Shown: piece by piece, positions 51,400 through 62,184 of the stretch
Numbering within the stretch: the first letter of the stretch is position 1
Layout of the letters: the number at the start of each line of letters is the position of its first letter
Source: Bostrychus sinensis
Lineage: Eukaryota > Chordata > Actinopteri > Gobiiformes > Eleotridae
DNA length: 64,000 nt
Reading direction: 5' to 3'
NCBI GenBank assembly: GCA_020698575.1
Contig: CM036243.1
Location: 28,627,403-28,691,402 of the forward strand
Notes under the pieces: model-generated
What the model saw: only the letters and a program-made list of their open reading frames with translations
What the model was told of the DNA's origin: nothing
The model's database searches: none
Position numbers and translations under genes: made by a program

Positions 51400-53865
51400 G
51401 ATGTATAAAAAGCAGAATTCAAGTTAAGTGTTTGAGATGCCACTGTGCCTTTTTAGTGACCATAGTTTCCCTTAATTTAGAGATATACAAAGAGAATACA
51501 AACATGGAGTGGAGTCTGCATTTTTTCTTCATGCTACTGTGGGTTCTTTCTGGGAAATCTGTTTACATCTGCTATAGGGGAATTACTGAATCTAAATCGC
51601 TTCTATAGACGGAAACATGCAGAAGAAGATACATCAATGAAAGAACCCTTAGAGATTGAATGCTTGAATTGTGTACCTTGTGCTGTCTGACTATAGGACA
51701 TCAGTGACCCTTTTACTGACAGGAACAATAGGAAGTAAAAAAAACAAAAACAAAACAAAAAACAAATCTCCTCAATGTAATCAATTTGCTTTATGCCTTG
51801 CTTGTATGAGTCTGCCACTCGACTGTTCTCACTACACCATTTTTGTACTTCAATCAGAGCCATAGACTAACCATTCAGATCAGTCTTATAATGAAATAAC
51901 AAATGCATGACCACATAATGACGCTTGATTAAATAAATGCTTCAATGATGAAAGTAAAATAATTAATTCCAAGGAGATCTCTAATGTACTACAATCAGCA
52001 GGACCATTTTAATATGCACTAAATGTAAGAATGAGTCCACTAATGACCTGGCTGGTCTGTTTCATGTATGTAGGTCAATAGGTTTATCACTGAGGTTTTT
52101 GCAGAGGAGCGAGGAGATGATGAGGAAGGAAGTGGTGATTAATGAGTGAGATGTGTCACTGCTCACCTCCTAAATCTGCGATAACTGTATTTGATCCAAT
52201 TTAAATCAGTCACTTGAGATGTAGACAGTATAAACTAAAACTCTTTGCTTTGATTGGTAAGGCCACCACTGCCTGTTGTGTTTCAATTAACTACAGACTT
52301 AAAAAAGAAAAAGTTAAGTCACTTCGTAGACTGAAATGTTTGGTTAGATATTTCTGAAGGCATATAAGTTGAAAACATACTAGTTGTACACTATAAACTT
52401 TTGGTGAGGATAAAATGTTAATTCCTGACCCTTCATGTATAGTGACTGCTAATTGGGCTCAGTATAGCTATTAACCCCATGTCCCATATTTATAGTTTAA
52501 TGTTTAGTGTCATCATATTTATTTCAAAAAAATATTGGCATCTGAAATGGGAAACAGCTTAGTTTTGCAATCCAAAAAATCCTTTGTACCATCAGGCCAT
52601 AGCACTGTTTTTTTACAAGAAATCAAATCCAAGTCTGTGTTTCTTGTTGGATCTCATGACATTTCAAAAATCTTACCACTTCTTTTCCTGTCAGTCTGCT
52701 GTTTGTGATCACAGCAGAGTTTCTTGGAGATGATCGGCCATTAGTGAGCTGAGTGATTGATTTCCCGAAGTGTCTGTGTGGCTCTGGAAACATTTACTCC
52801 TTTGGCAGAAGCAGCATTATGTAATAATCCATTACACTGAATGACTCTCCTCATCAGGGAATCCACTGTTTAAGTTTTGTTTCTTTTCTTATTGCCTTAT
52901 TGCCAATGATTAAAATATCCCAACCTGTGTGTCACCTACAGCCAAGTGGACTGACTCCAATGTCATGAACATTGAGGCAGAGTTGCAGTGCCTTAATTTG
53001 GAGCTCCTTCTAAAATGGTTGCCTTTTTAAAAAAAAATAAACTTATAATTCTTGTCATTGCTGGTGCTAGTTTCAGATGTTTTCTTTAAATGTGAAATAG
53101 GAAGAAATGACTGTCAGTTTGACACTTTAATTCAAAGCCAGGGGCTGAATTCCAAAATGCAGCTACTGTTTACCCGTCCATGATTCAGAGTTAATTAGCT
53201 GTGCTAATATTTCAGATACAATCTGTATTCATTGTCCAGACGGCTGTCTCATGTTTGTCTCTGTGCATGACAAGCAGCTCCCATTTCCCTAAGAAAAATC
53301 CAGCTCTGGACCTGTGAATAAATTTATGCTTTTCTGTGGAAGTGTTTTTGCTCATAATGGATGTCACTTTGTTTTCTGTGATTCTAGCTCTGAAAAATAC
53401 AAACAACTAACATCTTGGGTAAAAGCTATGAAAGTGTTTCTGTTTTCACTCTTTAATCCATAATAGTGGATATTAGAAAGGCAAAAATATGCTCTGCTTC
53501 TTTATTTCTTGTTAGACAAACAGTTCCCCAGAACTAGAGCTTTGTCATCATTCATCAGTAGTCTCTTTGACCTGTTCTTTCAAGCTCTCCTCACAGGTTA
53601 ATTTTGATTGTTACAAATGATTGTCACCACAAATTAGAAATAATTACTTGTCCCATTTAACTCACTTTTTAAAGAAATGAGCAACGGTGCCGTATACTGT
53701 ATTTGAAACAACAGTGAATGCGCTCAAGTATTTTTTACAAATTCCTTCTGGTTCCTAGGCGTAAACAAATCTACTCTATACAATCTCATATCTGTGCCTT
53801 AAAAAGCATTTTCTCCAAAGTCAGAGCGCTTTGATCTGCAGGTAATTTCACAAAATGGTTTTATT
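51400..53865. other. No gene recognised
   Basis: AT-rich with short frames only. 52600-53420 is free of the window's repeat phrases and moderately GC-balanced, so it may include conserved non-coding DNA. No exon with a domain is visible. Confidence 0.35.
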
Positions 53866-53867
53866 CT

Positions 53868-53985
53868 TACAGATAAGAACAGAAGGGTCTTGCCCTCTTG
53901 GCCAGGTCACTCTTGAAAAAGAGATTTTTAATCTCAATGATTTTTTTTTTTACCTGGTTAAATAAAGGAATAATAAATAAAGGAA
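53868..53985 (+). repeat. LINE-type 3' tail (TTAAATAAAGG)
   Basis: CTTGCCCTCTTGGCCAGGTC, ACTCTTGAAAAAGAGATTTT, AATCTCAATGA, then a T-run and ACCTGGTTAAATAAAGG followed by a second AATAAATAAAGG. This is a well-known teleost retroelement tail. The opposite-sense counterpart is at 30179-30245. Confidence 0.7.
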
Positions 53986-54139
53986 AAAGAATAAGAAGTT
54001 TCAGAGCAACATTAAAGTCAATTTGTCCACATGGTTATATTTTTATCTGCACAAGGTACAAGCTAAGGTAAGCTAACTGCAGCACATTAGCACCACAGAT
54101 GTGGCAAACATAATGAAGTAGTTGTAGAACAGAAAGTTC

Positions 54140-54365
54140 CTTATATTTTAATGTTGAACGTGAGCTGTTTGACAAATGGTGAACGGGGCACACAGCCGAG
54201 CTTGACGCCGATTCGACATGTTCAATCGGCCAGAACTAGGTCCAACTGTGTCCCACTACGTCCGATGGTGCGGAACACACCAAACAAACTTAAGTTGCCG
54301 ACCGCGTCAAACCATCCGACTGCACCCAACGGGCGATGATCGCCCCGGTGTGTTCCGACCTTCAC
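54140..54365. repeat. CpG-rich unclassified repeat-like block
   Basis: Dense CpG (GACGCCGATTCGACATG, GATGATCGCCCCGGTG) and the CGGTGTGTTCCGACC end are reminiscent of an old CpG-rich fish MITE. Its partner end could not be paired. A 62-codon frame at 54151-54339 is not thought to be a gene. Confidence 0.35.
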
Positions 54366-54409
54366 AGACCTGAACTATGATCCTATAGATGAGCTAATGG
54401 ACTTTACTT

Positions 54410-54660
54410 AACAGTCCTACACACTCTTAACCTGTCTGTCCTGGGAGAGGATCTCTTCTTCAATATGGGCTCCATAAGGTTTCTTCTTTTTTTTGCACTG
54501 CTGTTTTTTTCTAGGAGTTTTTCCTTATCAAGAAGGAGGGTCTTTTTAGTTTAGTGTAGTTATTGTTTGTGTTGATTGTGTGTTGTGTCTGATTATGTGT
54601 TTATGTTTGATTAACTGTTTGTGAAGCCCTTTTAGGTGACCTTGGGCCGACCGAACTGTC
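54410..54660 (+). mobile_element. LINE 3' UTR remnant
   Basis: CTGTCCTGGGAGAGGATCTC, GCTCCATAAGGTTTCTTC, TAGGAGTTTTTCCTTATCAA followed by GAAGGAGGGTC, and TGTGAAGCCCTTTTAGGTGA follow the order of the 3' UTR in a LINE group (CR1/L2-type) widespread in fish. No ORF sequence remains. Confidence 0.7.
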
Positions 54661-54684
54661 TACGATCTCTTTGAGTGAAGTATG

Positions 54685-54770
54685 TCCTGTCTCTGTGTGT
54701 CTGCCCCGTAAGACCCATAGTTGTTGGGATAAACTCAAGCCACTCATGACCACTAATGGGAGTAAGTTAA
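54685..54770 (+). repeat. SINE family B, 3' end
   Basis: TGTGTGTCTGCCCCGTAAGA, CCCATAGTTGTTGGGATAAA, CTCAAGCCACTCATGACCAC, TAATGGGAGTAAG. Confidence 0.65.
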
Positions 54771-54774
54771 AAAA

Positions 54775-55545
54775 AAATATATAAATAAATGTTATATGCG
54801 CAGATATACTGCTGCACAGCGCTGTTGTTAAAAGCCATCCTCTTTATTTTGTTCTGCTTAATTCACTGTGCATTTGACTTCCCTGAGAGTGCTACCAACT
54901 TAGACCTAAAATGGTAAACAAAAAACTTATTGAAAAAATGCCTGGGAAGCTAAACCTCATGCAAAGTTACACACGTCTGTTATTTCTACAAGTACCCTTG
55001 ATAGAAATCTTAATCATTCCCACTTATGTTATTTTCCTCTAGAGGCAGTGTTTTCTGTGCCTGCTGGTGTACCTCCCTCTTTAAATCCAACTTAAAACAA
55101 GAGATATCGGACTAATTCTCGAGTAGAAACAGAAAAGGGATGGCTGGCTGGTAAATTCTGGCAACTAAGTCCAGTCCTGGACTACTTCCCAATGGCTGCT
55201 TCCCTCTAGAAAAGCACCAGCATCATTTTTCAATAGCAATAGCCATTTTTCAAGTCTGACTTTCCCTGTGCCTGGGCCTCTACTCCCTGACCAGCAATGC
55301 ATCAGCCTGTAAGTGGTCCTTAGAGCATGTGTATACAGTGAAGGCAACATTGTACGAGCCCCATGTTGCCGCTTTCGGTTAGGCCTGATAAAAGATTACA
55401 TATCCAGAAGTTGTTACCTCAAAACTTGCATCTCGGTGGATACAGGTCACTATTTCCAACTAAGACCATTCATTGAGGTCTAGGCAATGTGTGAACCTGT
55501 GGCTCCAACCAATTCATCTTCAGAGCACCTCCCCAGAGCGATTGG
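54775..55545. other. No gene recognised
   Basis: A mostly AT-balanced stretch with a 61-codon minus frame at 55165-55350 lacking any domain. Nothing further is supported. Confidence 0.35.
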
Positions 55546-55547
55546 GC

Positions 55548-55900
55548 CCATAACTCCGCGGGTTAACCAAACCATTACAACCGGATTAGGCGACGATGTG
55601 CGGCCGGGGAAGATGATATGTCGTGTTTTCATCTAACTCCTAATTTACTTTTCATCTGGATTCTAGGGGATGCTTTAATGTACTGTGAGAGAAAATGGAG
55701 GATCTGTGCAGGTTGATCGTGACATAATGAGCTAGAGCCAGATTGGAGGCTGCCAGACTTTAATGGAAGGGATTTGAGTGAAGCCTGTCGTAATATGAGA
55801 AAGTGCCGCGGCTGGCTAGGTGCCACCTCCGCGCATTAAAGAAAGTGCTCTTGTGCGTTTGCTGAGTGGGTTAACAAGGCACTCTCTAGTGAAGAATCAA
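55548..55900. other. CpG-richer, repeat-free block; candidate conserved non-coding element
   Basis: CpG-bearing phrases (ACTCCGCGGGTTAACC, GGCGACGATGTGCGGCCGG, GTGCCGCGGCTGG, CCTCCGCGCATTAAAG) and several homeobox-like cores (CTAATTTAC, GCATTAAAG, TTTAATGG). No repeat landmark and no domain-bearing frame. It is among the better candidates in the window for a conserved enhancer, but only from texture. Confidence 0.3.
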
Positions 55901-55907
55901 CATGCCC

Positions 55908-55946
55908 CAGAGAGAGAGAGAGACACACAGAGAGAGACAGAGAGAA
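55908..55946. repeat. GA-rich microsatellite
   Basis: AGAGAGAGAGAGACACACAG followed by AGAGAGACAGAGAGAA. Confidence 0.85.
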
Positions 55947-56712
55947 CAAAGACGCATTCAAATCCAAAGCCTTTCCAAAAAGTCATAAAGCTTTCGGCCA
56001 TAGAAGGAAAAAGGAAATGCAGTCCAGCTCAGCACAATAAACTTTAAATGGCTGGAGGATTATATTTAAAGAAAATGAAATAGTTGTACCTCATGTTTTA
56101 AAGTGACATTTGGATTATGATTTTGCTGGAGCACTGTCTTTTAGGGAAGTAGTGATCTGTTTTTGTTTTGTTTGGTTTTGTTTTTTTATCCAACAGTAAA
56201 AAAGAAATGCATTATCCAATACACATGGACTGTCTATTGCCAAGAGAAGCATGTTTTAGGAACTCATATTTCTTAGAAGCAACCATACTTTTTATGTTAA
56301 AGTTAATCTTAATAATTTTTTTTTATTCGTTCCTCCTCCAGTTCTTTGTCAACAATTAATAGGAGTGGACTCAACCATGGCTGTAGTAGACATGACACAT
56401 CTAGGCTCCCACTGATGTCATCGAACAGTCACTACACAGCAGGGATGGGAAAATACTGCATATTTTTTAATGACACTGGATCTGTATTGTATAATAACAT
56501 TAATACTGATACTTTGTGCATCTGTGCTTTCAGGTAGGGGCAAGCAGTGTGTTATCCTTTGTTAAATCTGGTTCCTTTTTCTGATTCCTTAATAAGTTTG
56601 ACTGATGTTTCATGTTGAAACTAAAAAGTTTGGCAAAGAAAAATCTGCACAAATGAAAAATCCAATTCTTGCTTCATGGCTTACAGTTTCGCAGGAAGGG
56701 AAGAGGGAGCAG

Positions 56713-56780
56713 CAGACTTCAAATTCAAATTCAAAATGACTTTATTAATCCCCGAGAGGCAATTCAGTACCATACAGGGT
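56713..56780 (-). repeat. LINE-type 3' tail, minus strand
   Basis: Reversed it reads TGAATTGCCTCTCGGGGATT, AATAAAGTCATTTTGAATTT, GAATTTGAA. The GGGATTAATAAAGT with GAATTT repeats is a common fish retroelement 3' end. The body is not recognisable. Confidence 0.65.
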
Positions 56781-57582
56781 TTCGCTTTTACAGTAAACAA
56801 ACCTGCGCTCCCTCCTACTTTTTTGTGCTCACTGGTGCGTAAAAGTCAAATCCATGTCTTCTCTGGTCTTTGAATGACCTCCAACCACTTAGAGCTGTAG
56901 GGAATTTTATTTAGTGAGTTACACTGGCCAATAGTATAGATATAGTGACAATACAGGACTCTAATCAAAGATCTTCTATTGGAGTTAAAGGGTAAAATCG
57001 CTATTTGTTGAGCCACAGCGCCCCTATATTTTACTCTGACTTTTAAATCTGACTATTAACTTTTTGAGTCAGAGAAAACAACCAATGCAAGTGAAAACAT
57101 AACTGACTATTGGGCAGAGGCAGTAAAAATGCAAAAGTAGGCTGAATCTTGACTATATTTAGATGTCTGTGCCAATCACATGGTTTGAAACTTCTGTAGT
57201 AAGCATCTAATTTTTGAGATTCCTTGCACTTCCTGCACCTTTACCTTATTCCAAATATAGGCCTTTTCCTCCAAAAAGCCCAACTTTCTTTCTGCTTAAT
57301 TCAATGGACAATGTCAAACTTTATTAACTCACCCGTCTTTACTTTTAATGTACATGTGCCCCATCTCTGCACACCAAATTGGAGCTGGCCTTGAGTCCCC
57401 TCTTGCCCCATCATGACTCAGTACATCAAAAGGGCTGAAACACTTCGCCTTTTAAAGCGTTGTCCACTTAAATATTTATCAGTGTTATTTATTAAGTGCT
57501 TGTCCCGGATGAAACCAGACTGCCGGCCCAGACGCAGCTCCCAGTGGGCCGGGTTTGTTCCTGTGTGGATGGAAGAAGAGAG

Positions 57583-58015
57583 TTGCCTGGAAAATCCAGA
57601 CTGTATTATTATACAGAGACATATCAGTCTGGTCACCACGCCGTCCGCAGTGGTTTACTCAAATCCCAACCGTACCGTGCATTTTGATTTGCTTATTTAA
57701 GTCACGTGTTCTTTGCGAGCAGCGTCCGCAACAACAACAATCAAGGTGGCGCACTGAGGAGCCGAGTTTGTTTCATTCAGCGGTAAATTCCCTTTTAAAT
57801 TACCACAAACATATCGAGTCATTAAAATCACAGCAGCTTGCAGCACTAGAAGCCTTTATATATAAAAAAAAAAAAAAGTTTTCTCGTTGCTTACTTTCTT
57901 GTTGCTTTGTTAACGTCACGTCCGCCATTTTCTGATTGGCTAACTCCGCTGCCCGTTTGCTCCACGCTAGAAATCGAATTGATTCTATGGCGATTCTATG
58001 GTGATTTCCAGGCAA
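57583..58015. mobile_element. Non-autonomous DNA transposon with 9-bp TSD (Mutator-like?), copy 2, inverted
   Basis: Left terminus TTGCCTGGAAAATCCAGACT; reversed right terminus TTGCCTGGAAATCACC (decayed beyond 11 bp). An exact 9-bp duplication, AGAAGAGAG, occurs at 57574-57582 and 58016-58024. It is the reverse complement of 4198-4657: shared blocks include GTCTGGTCACCACGCCGTCC, CAGTGGTTTACTCAAATCCC, TTTAAGTCACGTGTTCTT, GTTTGTTTCATTCAGCG, TTGTTAACGTCACGT and GCCATTTTCT. The left subterminal hairpin survives in part (CCAGACTG...CAGTCTGG) while the right one is lost. Length 433 bp. Confidence 0.9.
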
Positions 58016-58029
58016 AGAAGAGAGAGGCT

Positions 58030-59125
58030 TCCAGTATATGGAGCGCTATTGGGATGAGCTTGGTGTTGGTATGTTGCTTTTTCAGAGTTAAGGAGTAAAA
58101 TCCTGGACTTTTTTCCCCAAATATTTTAATCAGAACTGATGTGGAAAGCAGATTTAAGAAAATAAGTTTTAAAAAAAATCTGACATATCCTTACAGAAGT
58201 TGAATTAATTGGAATGGAACAAAATTAGTTTACAGTGTAGTATTGACCTGTCGAAAATTTTCAAATCATATTTTCCAAATGTATGTAAAATTAAGGTTTG
58301 TCACCAATTATCCTTCCATTTGTTGAAATACACTGGTATTCATTTACAATTTCATAAAAAAAGAAAAGTTAATCTATCAAAAGCCTTAAAAAACATAACT
58401 AATGAAAACATTTTAGAACAGATAACAGGGTAGAAAAAATACAAATAAGATTTAAAAAAAAAAGTATAGAAATATGTGTTTTGGTGTGAAATGCTTCACA
58501 GATGCAGTGTGCCCTGATCTTGAACTCTCATATGCAAATATGTGTTTTTAAGTAGTTATTCAGCAGAAGAAGCCTGAAGTGCTTAGCAAGACAAGTATTT
58601 ATTGTAAAGCAGAATTACTTTTTTCTTGAATATTAGGAAAACTGTTTAACCTTATAATATAAAAAAACAGGTCTTTAAATGACATTGTTTGTTTTATTGA
58701 TTGTTTAATACACTAGAACATGCCAATATGGGACGCTGTTGAGTTGTAAAGACAAATGATGTATTTTAGCACCGTTTGTTTACACAGAAATACACAGAAA
58801 GCAAAGTGAAATGTGTTTAAATATGACTTATGCAGGAAGGATGTAACACGGTGGAGATGATTGCTGGTTTGCATATGGGGCTAATGGTCTGATGAACTCT
58901 GCACTAGGAATTTAAGGTAAGACTTTAATTGAAGGTAATTTATCATTTTATAGAGGCAATTGGTCCAATTTTTTTATTATAAAAAAGCAGGAAGTGCAGT
59001 TATGTTGTTGAAAAAAAACAAAAAAAAACATGCAGGAATGCAGTAGAATAATTGGGAAATGCAGGGTTGTGCCTCAATTTTATGTCACACCATATATTTT
59101 AGTTCGGAAATCACTGTAGTGCAAA
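58030..59125. other. No gene recognised
   Basis: AT-rich DNA with A-runs. The 74-codon frame at 58209-58433 has no domain. Confidence 0.4.
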
Positions 59126-59129
59126 ATCA

Positions 59130-59450
59130 TGCAGGTCAGACATGACGAATGCAAAGCGCACTCATCAAAAAGCAGAGTTTGTCAGGTTCAGCAGCACGAC
59201 GGTGACTCCCTGACACAGTGCCTCCCCTCTTCAGCCTCCTGCTGCAGCCGACTCCAGAATTACTGTATTTGGTGCAATTTGATGGACTGCTGAACTGTGA
59301 ATATGCTCCGGTCGCAGACAGCTGTCTTGCCCAGAGTGAAATGTGATGGATGGCAGAGGAGCAGGAGGACATATGGAAATGACCAGCCATCAAAACCAGA
59401 AAGAGCTTCTTCCCACCTGTTTTTACCAATTTGAATCATAGCAGTCACAT
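59130..59450. other. GC-richer, repeat-free block; candidate conserved non-coding element
   Basis: Has balanced base composition and no repeat landmark between two AT-rich flanks. Open frames on the minus strand (97 and 62 codons) overlap in different frames and show no domain. Conservation would decide. Confidence 0.25.
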
Positions 59451-59719
59451 TTTTTCTCAGTAGTAATTCTTTACGTTTTGCTGTTTCTACCTTTCATATG
59501 CAGCTGATTCAGACATTCAGCAGTGGGGAGTAGCAGCCAAACCACACAGGTATAGTGTAAAGATATTAATAAACAATATGTGTAATGGTGTGTAAAATAC
59601 AATTAACCGTACAAAGCAAAATATAAAAAAGAACTTAATACATTCATTAATATGGAAAAGTGGAATTATTAGTAGTTCACCTTATTTATTTATTTTAACT
59701 GTGATAGTTATTATTTTCT

Positions 59720-59885
59720 TTCCTTTGGCTTTTCCCTCCTGAGGTCTGACTCCTTGTGTGCAGTGATTTGTTCACTAACTGTTTTTTTGCCCGATGATCT
59801 CCATGATGCAACTCTGTCCATTCATCCAGGCTTGGGACTGGCACAAAGAGAGCACTGCCTTGTGAGCCTTGATTAATTGTGATGG
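59720..59885 (-). repeat. Dispersed repeat, family C
   Basis: TTTCCTTTGGCTTTTCCCTC, CTGAGGTC, GATGCAACTCTGTCCATTCA, TCCAGGCTTGGGACTGGCAC, CTTGTGAGCCTTGATTAATT follow the order of family C with decay. Confidence 0.65.
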
Positions 59886-59935
59886 GCGTAACAATTTATT
59901 TATTATTCAGTTGTTATGTAACAATGTAATTTTGG

Positions 59936-59957
59936 TAAATAAATAAATAAATAATGG
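59936..59957. repeat. AAAT tetranucleotide run
   Basis: About five units of TAAA/AAAT. Confidence 0.8.
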
Positions 59958-60046
59958 ATTGGATGTTGTGCTTTTCAGGCCAAAGATTTTCACAGTAGTC
60001 TATTATTTATTTACATCTCAGTCACGCTTGGTGTTGATAAACTGTA

Positions 60047-60155
60047 GTGCGGCAGTTGCTCATATGGTAAAGCAGTTTGCTCATTAACCAAAGGGTTGCC
60101 GGTTAAAACCCCGCTCCCACCTTTGCATCCTGTTCTTATTCTCTCAGCCACCCAA
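60047..60155 (+). repeat. SINE family A, head part of a split copy
   Basis: GTGCGGCAGTTGCTCATATG followed by GTAAAGCAG (A-box side), GGTTGCCGGTTAAAACCCCG (B-box side), and TCTCAGCCACCC. The expected 3' end of the SINE follows only at 60568-60665, after a Tc1 fragment. Confidence 0.75.
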
Positions 60156-60159
60156 ATAA

Positions 60160-60567
60160 ATTAATTCAGATTATGGTGTGGGATTGTTTTTAGGAGCTGG
60201 GCTTGGCCCCTTAGTTCCATGCTCCCAACTTTGTGTGAACAGTTTGGGGATGGCCACTTCCTGTTCCAACATGACTGCACCAGTGCACAAATCACAGTCC
60301 ATGAAAACATGGATGAGTGAGTTTGGTGTGAAAGAACTCGACTGGGCTGCACAGAGTCCTGACCTCAACCTGACAGAACACCTTTGGGATGAATTAGAGC
60401 AAAGACTGCGTGCCAGGACTTCTAGTCTAACTTCAGTGTCTGACGTTGGACGAGATGCAAAGGGTGGACTGATGTGATATTAAACCCTATGGATTAAGAA
60501 TCGAGTGTCACTTAAGTTCATATATGCCTAAAGGCAGGTGAGCTAATACTTTTGGAAATATAATGTA
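60160..60567 (+). mobile_element. Tc1 element, 5'-truncated, with 3' inverted repeat
   Basis: Holds the C-terminal part of a Tc1 transposase (60178-60477) and a ~90-bp 3' inverted repeat (60478-60567) with TTAAACCCTATGGATTAAGA, GTGTCACTTAAGTTCATATA, GGCAGGTGAGCTAATACTTT, ending GGAAATATAATGTA. This repeat is the reverse complement of the solo 5' repeat at 62185-62283. The 5' half of the element is missing. It separates the head and tail of a SINE. Confidence 0.85.
60178..60477 (+). pseudogene. Tc1 transposase, C-terminal fragment
   Basis: The frame opens MGLFLGAGLGPLVPC, matching the segment after WGCFS-type DDE sequences in Tc1 transposases. Then a frameshifted stretch occurs (CVNSLGMATSCSNMTAPVHK; the original FGDGHFLFQHD phrase, which contains the second catalytic aspartate, is readable in another frame). 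After that come MSEFGVKELDWAAQSPDLNL and TEHLWDELEQRLRARTSS; the DLNPIE site with the third acidic residue reads DLNLTE. About the last third of a ~340-residue transposase is present. Frameshifts mean it is non-functional. Confidence 0.88.
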
Positions 60568-60665
60568 CCTTGCCTCCAGTGTCTGTGTATAAATATGTGA
60601 GTGTTTGTGGTTCCTTGTCGTAAAGCGTTTTGAGTGCCAAGCACTGTATAAATATTAATATTACC
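60568..60665 (+). repeat. SINE family A, tail part of a split copy
   Basis: TGCCTCCAGTGTCTGTGTAT, GTGGTTCCTTGTCGTAAAGC and GTTTTGAGTGCCAAGCACTG followed by TATAAATATTAATATTA. This is the AAAGCGCTTTGAGTG...CTATATAAAT tail of a teleost tRNA-SINE. Confidence 0.75.
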
Positions 60666-60845
60666 ATTTTATCTCTGTAGCCACAGCTGCCCTGGGGCAG
60701 ACTGAAGGAGACGTGGCACTCCGACCACCACCAAACACATACCAAAGTCACACTAACACATTCATACAAGTAGCAGTGTGCTGGTAGCGGGAATTAAACC
60801 ACCAACCTTCTGGTCAACCCACTGAGCTACTGTTGATGTGGACGT
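60666..60845 (-). repeat. SINE family A, inverted neighbour
   Basis: On the minus strand: AGTAGCTCAGTGGGTTGACC (A box), AAGGTTGGTGGTTTAATTCC (B box), then GTGTTTGGTGGTGGTCGGAG, GCCCCAGGGCAGCTGTGGCT. It faces the split SINE copy tail to tail. Confidence 0.75.
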
Positions 60846-61114
60846 TGGGTTTTTATTACCTGTATGCCATAATCATTACAACTGAAGTAAATTAATGCTT
60901 GAAATATTTAACTTTCTTTTCATACCAGCATAGATGTTGTAACCTGATCTAATAAAGTTGAACAGAAAACAATAAAAGAACTCTTCCTGCATTTGACCAC
61001 AGCTGGTACATTTCCGCCCATTTCATAACAACAAACCCCAATTCAGGCACAAATTCATTTAGCAAATGTAGCATTAGTCATGGCTTGTCTCTAATATTGA
61101 TCCTAATATCCACA

Positions 61115-61430
61115 GCTTACTCATTTGGGGTTGCATTTATAACATGTGCTGTGACATCTCCGGCTGCAGCGGCAGCGGGACGCGGTGCTGGGTGTTACCG
61201 CGCTGACAGAAGCTAAAGATCGGAATTGACAAAGTGGATAACCCTCCCAGATAGAGTGGCAGCTGAGCATAATTTCCCAATAACTCACCATATTTGTCAA
61301 GGTCTTAGTCAGCAGAAGCCCGCGGCCATCAATTGCGTCCGGGGAGAGTGAACCAGGGAGTGTGTCTCTGCGTGTGACCGAGCGCGGAGCCAGAGCCGTG
61401 TGACTGCTACACTTGGGCACTGATAAAATG
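61115..61430. other. CpG-rich, repeat-free block; candidate conserved non-coding element
   Basis: The most CpG-dense repeat-free block here: GGCAGCGGGACGCGGTGCTG, GTTACCGCGCTGACAG, GCCCGCGGCCATC, GACCGAGCGCGGAGCC. A 112-codon minus frame (61121-61459) shows no domain. It may be a small CpG island or conserved enhancer; there is no supporting exon nearby. Confidence 0.35.
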
Positions 61431-61584
61431 GTTCTCTGTAGTTTTAGGATGAAAAGCACTCAGTTCATTCGCAGTATTATAGGGAAAAAATATGTTAGAT
61501 GCCCCAATCATGACCTGTTTTCTTTTTTCTTTTCTTTTTTTAAATAATAAGAAATGGAAAATATACGCTAAATACTTGGTGGCT

Positions 61585-61690
61585 ACGTGAGTAATAGTAG
61601 TAGTGGTGATGGAAGTAGGAAGTAGTAACAGCAACAGTTTTTGTAGTAGCAGTGGTAGTAGGAGTTGTCGCAGCAGCAGTACCAGTAAGT
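61585..61690. repeat. GTA/GCA-rich imperfect microsatellite
   Basis: GTAATAGTAGTAGTGGTGAT, AGGAAGTAGTAACAGCAACA and GCAGCAGCAGTACCAGTAAG. Confidence 0.8.
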
Positions 61691-61756
61691 ACTTTCTACT
61701 TAATTCAATTTTAAGCTCAATACTGTTTTACTCAAGCAAAGAGACAGTGATGTTAG

Positions 61757-61905
61757 TGGGTTAGGCCTCGAAGCACAGACTGTTGTTGTGTCCCTGAGCA
61801 AGACACTTCACCAACAATGCCCTCTTCAGTCACAGTGTGGGGCTGGTTGCGACTGGAAGGGCATCTGGCAGGAAAACTTGCCAAAGCACCATGTGTGGAT
61901 AATAA
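61757..61905 (+). repeat. SINE family A, body without head
   Basis: GACTGTTGTTGTGTCCCTGA, GCAAGACACTTCACC, then GTGTGGGGCTGGTTGCGACT and GGAAGGGCATCTGGC. Confidence 0.75.
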
Positions 61906-62184
61906 GAAAGGAAACAGCTGAAAGATAAAAAAACAAAAAAAAAACAAAGGCAAAACAATTTTTCTGAAGTAACAATGTGTTTGATCTGCTTGAGAAATGT
62001 TATTTACTTTTACTTGAGTACTTCTGTTTGTTTGACACACATTGGCCAAAGCACTTTATAATGGAAGAGGACAACAACAGTGCAAGAGTAACAGATTTCT
62101 TTTTATCTAAACTCGTGATATTCTTTTTGTCAGCTATTTTTTTTTTTTTTATGTGCTGAAGAAGTGTGTAAGTATTGTACAACA

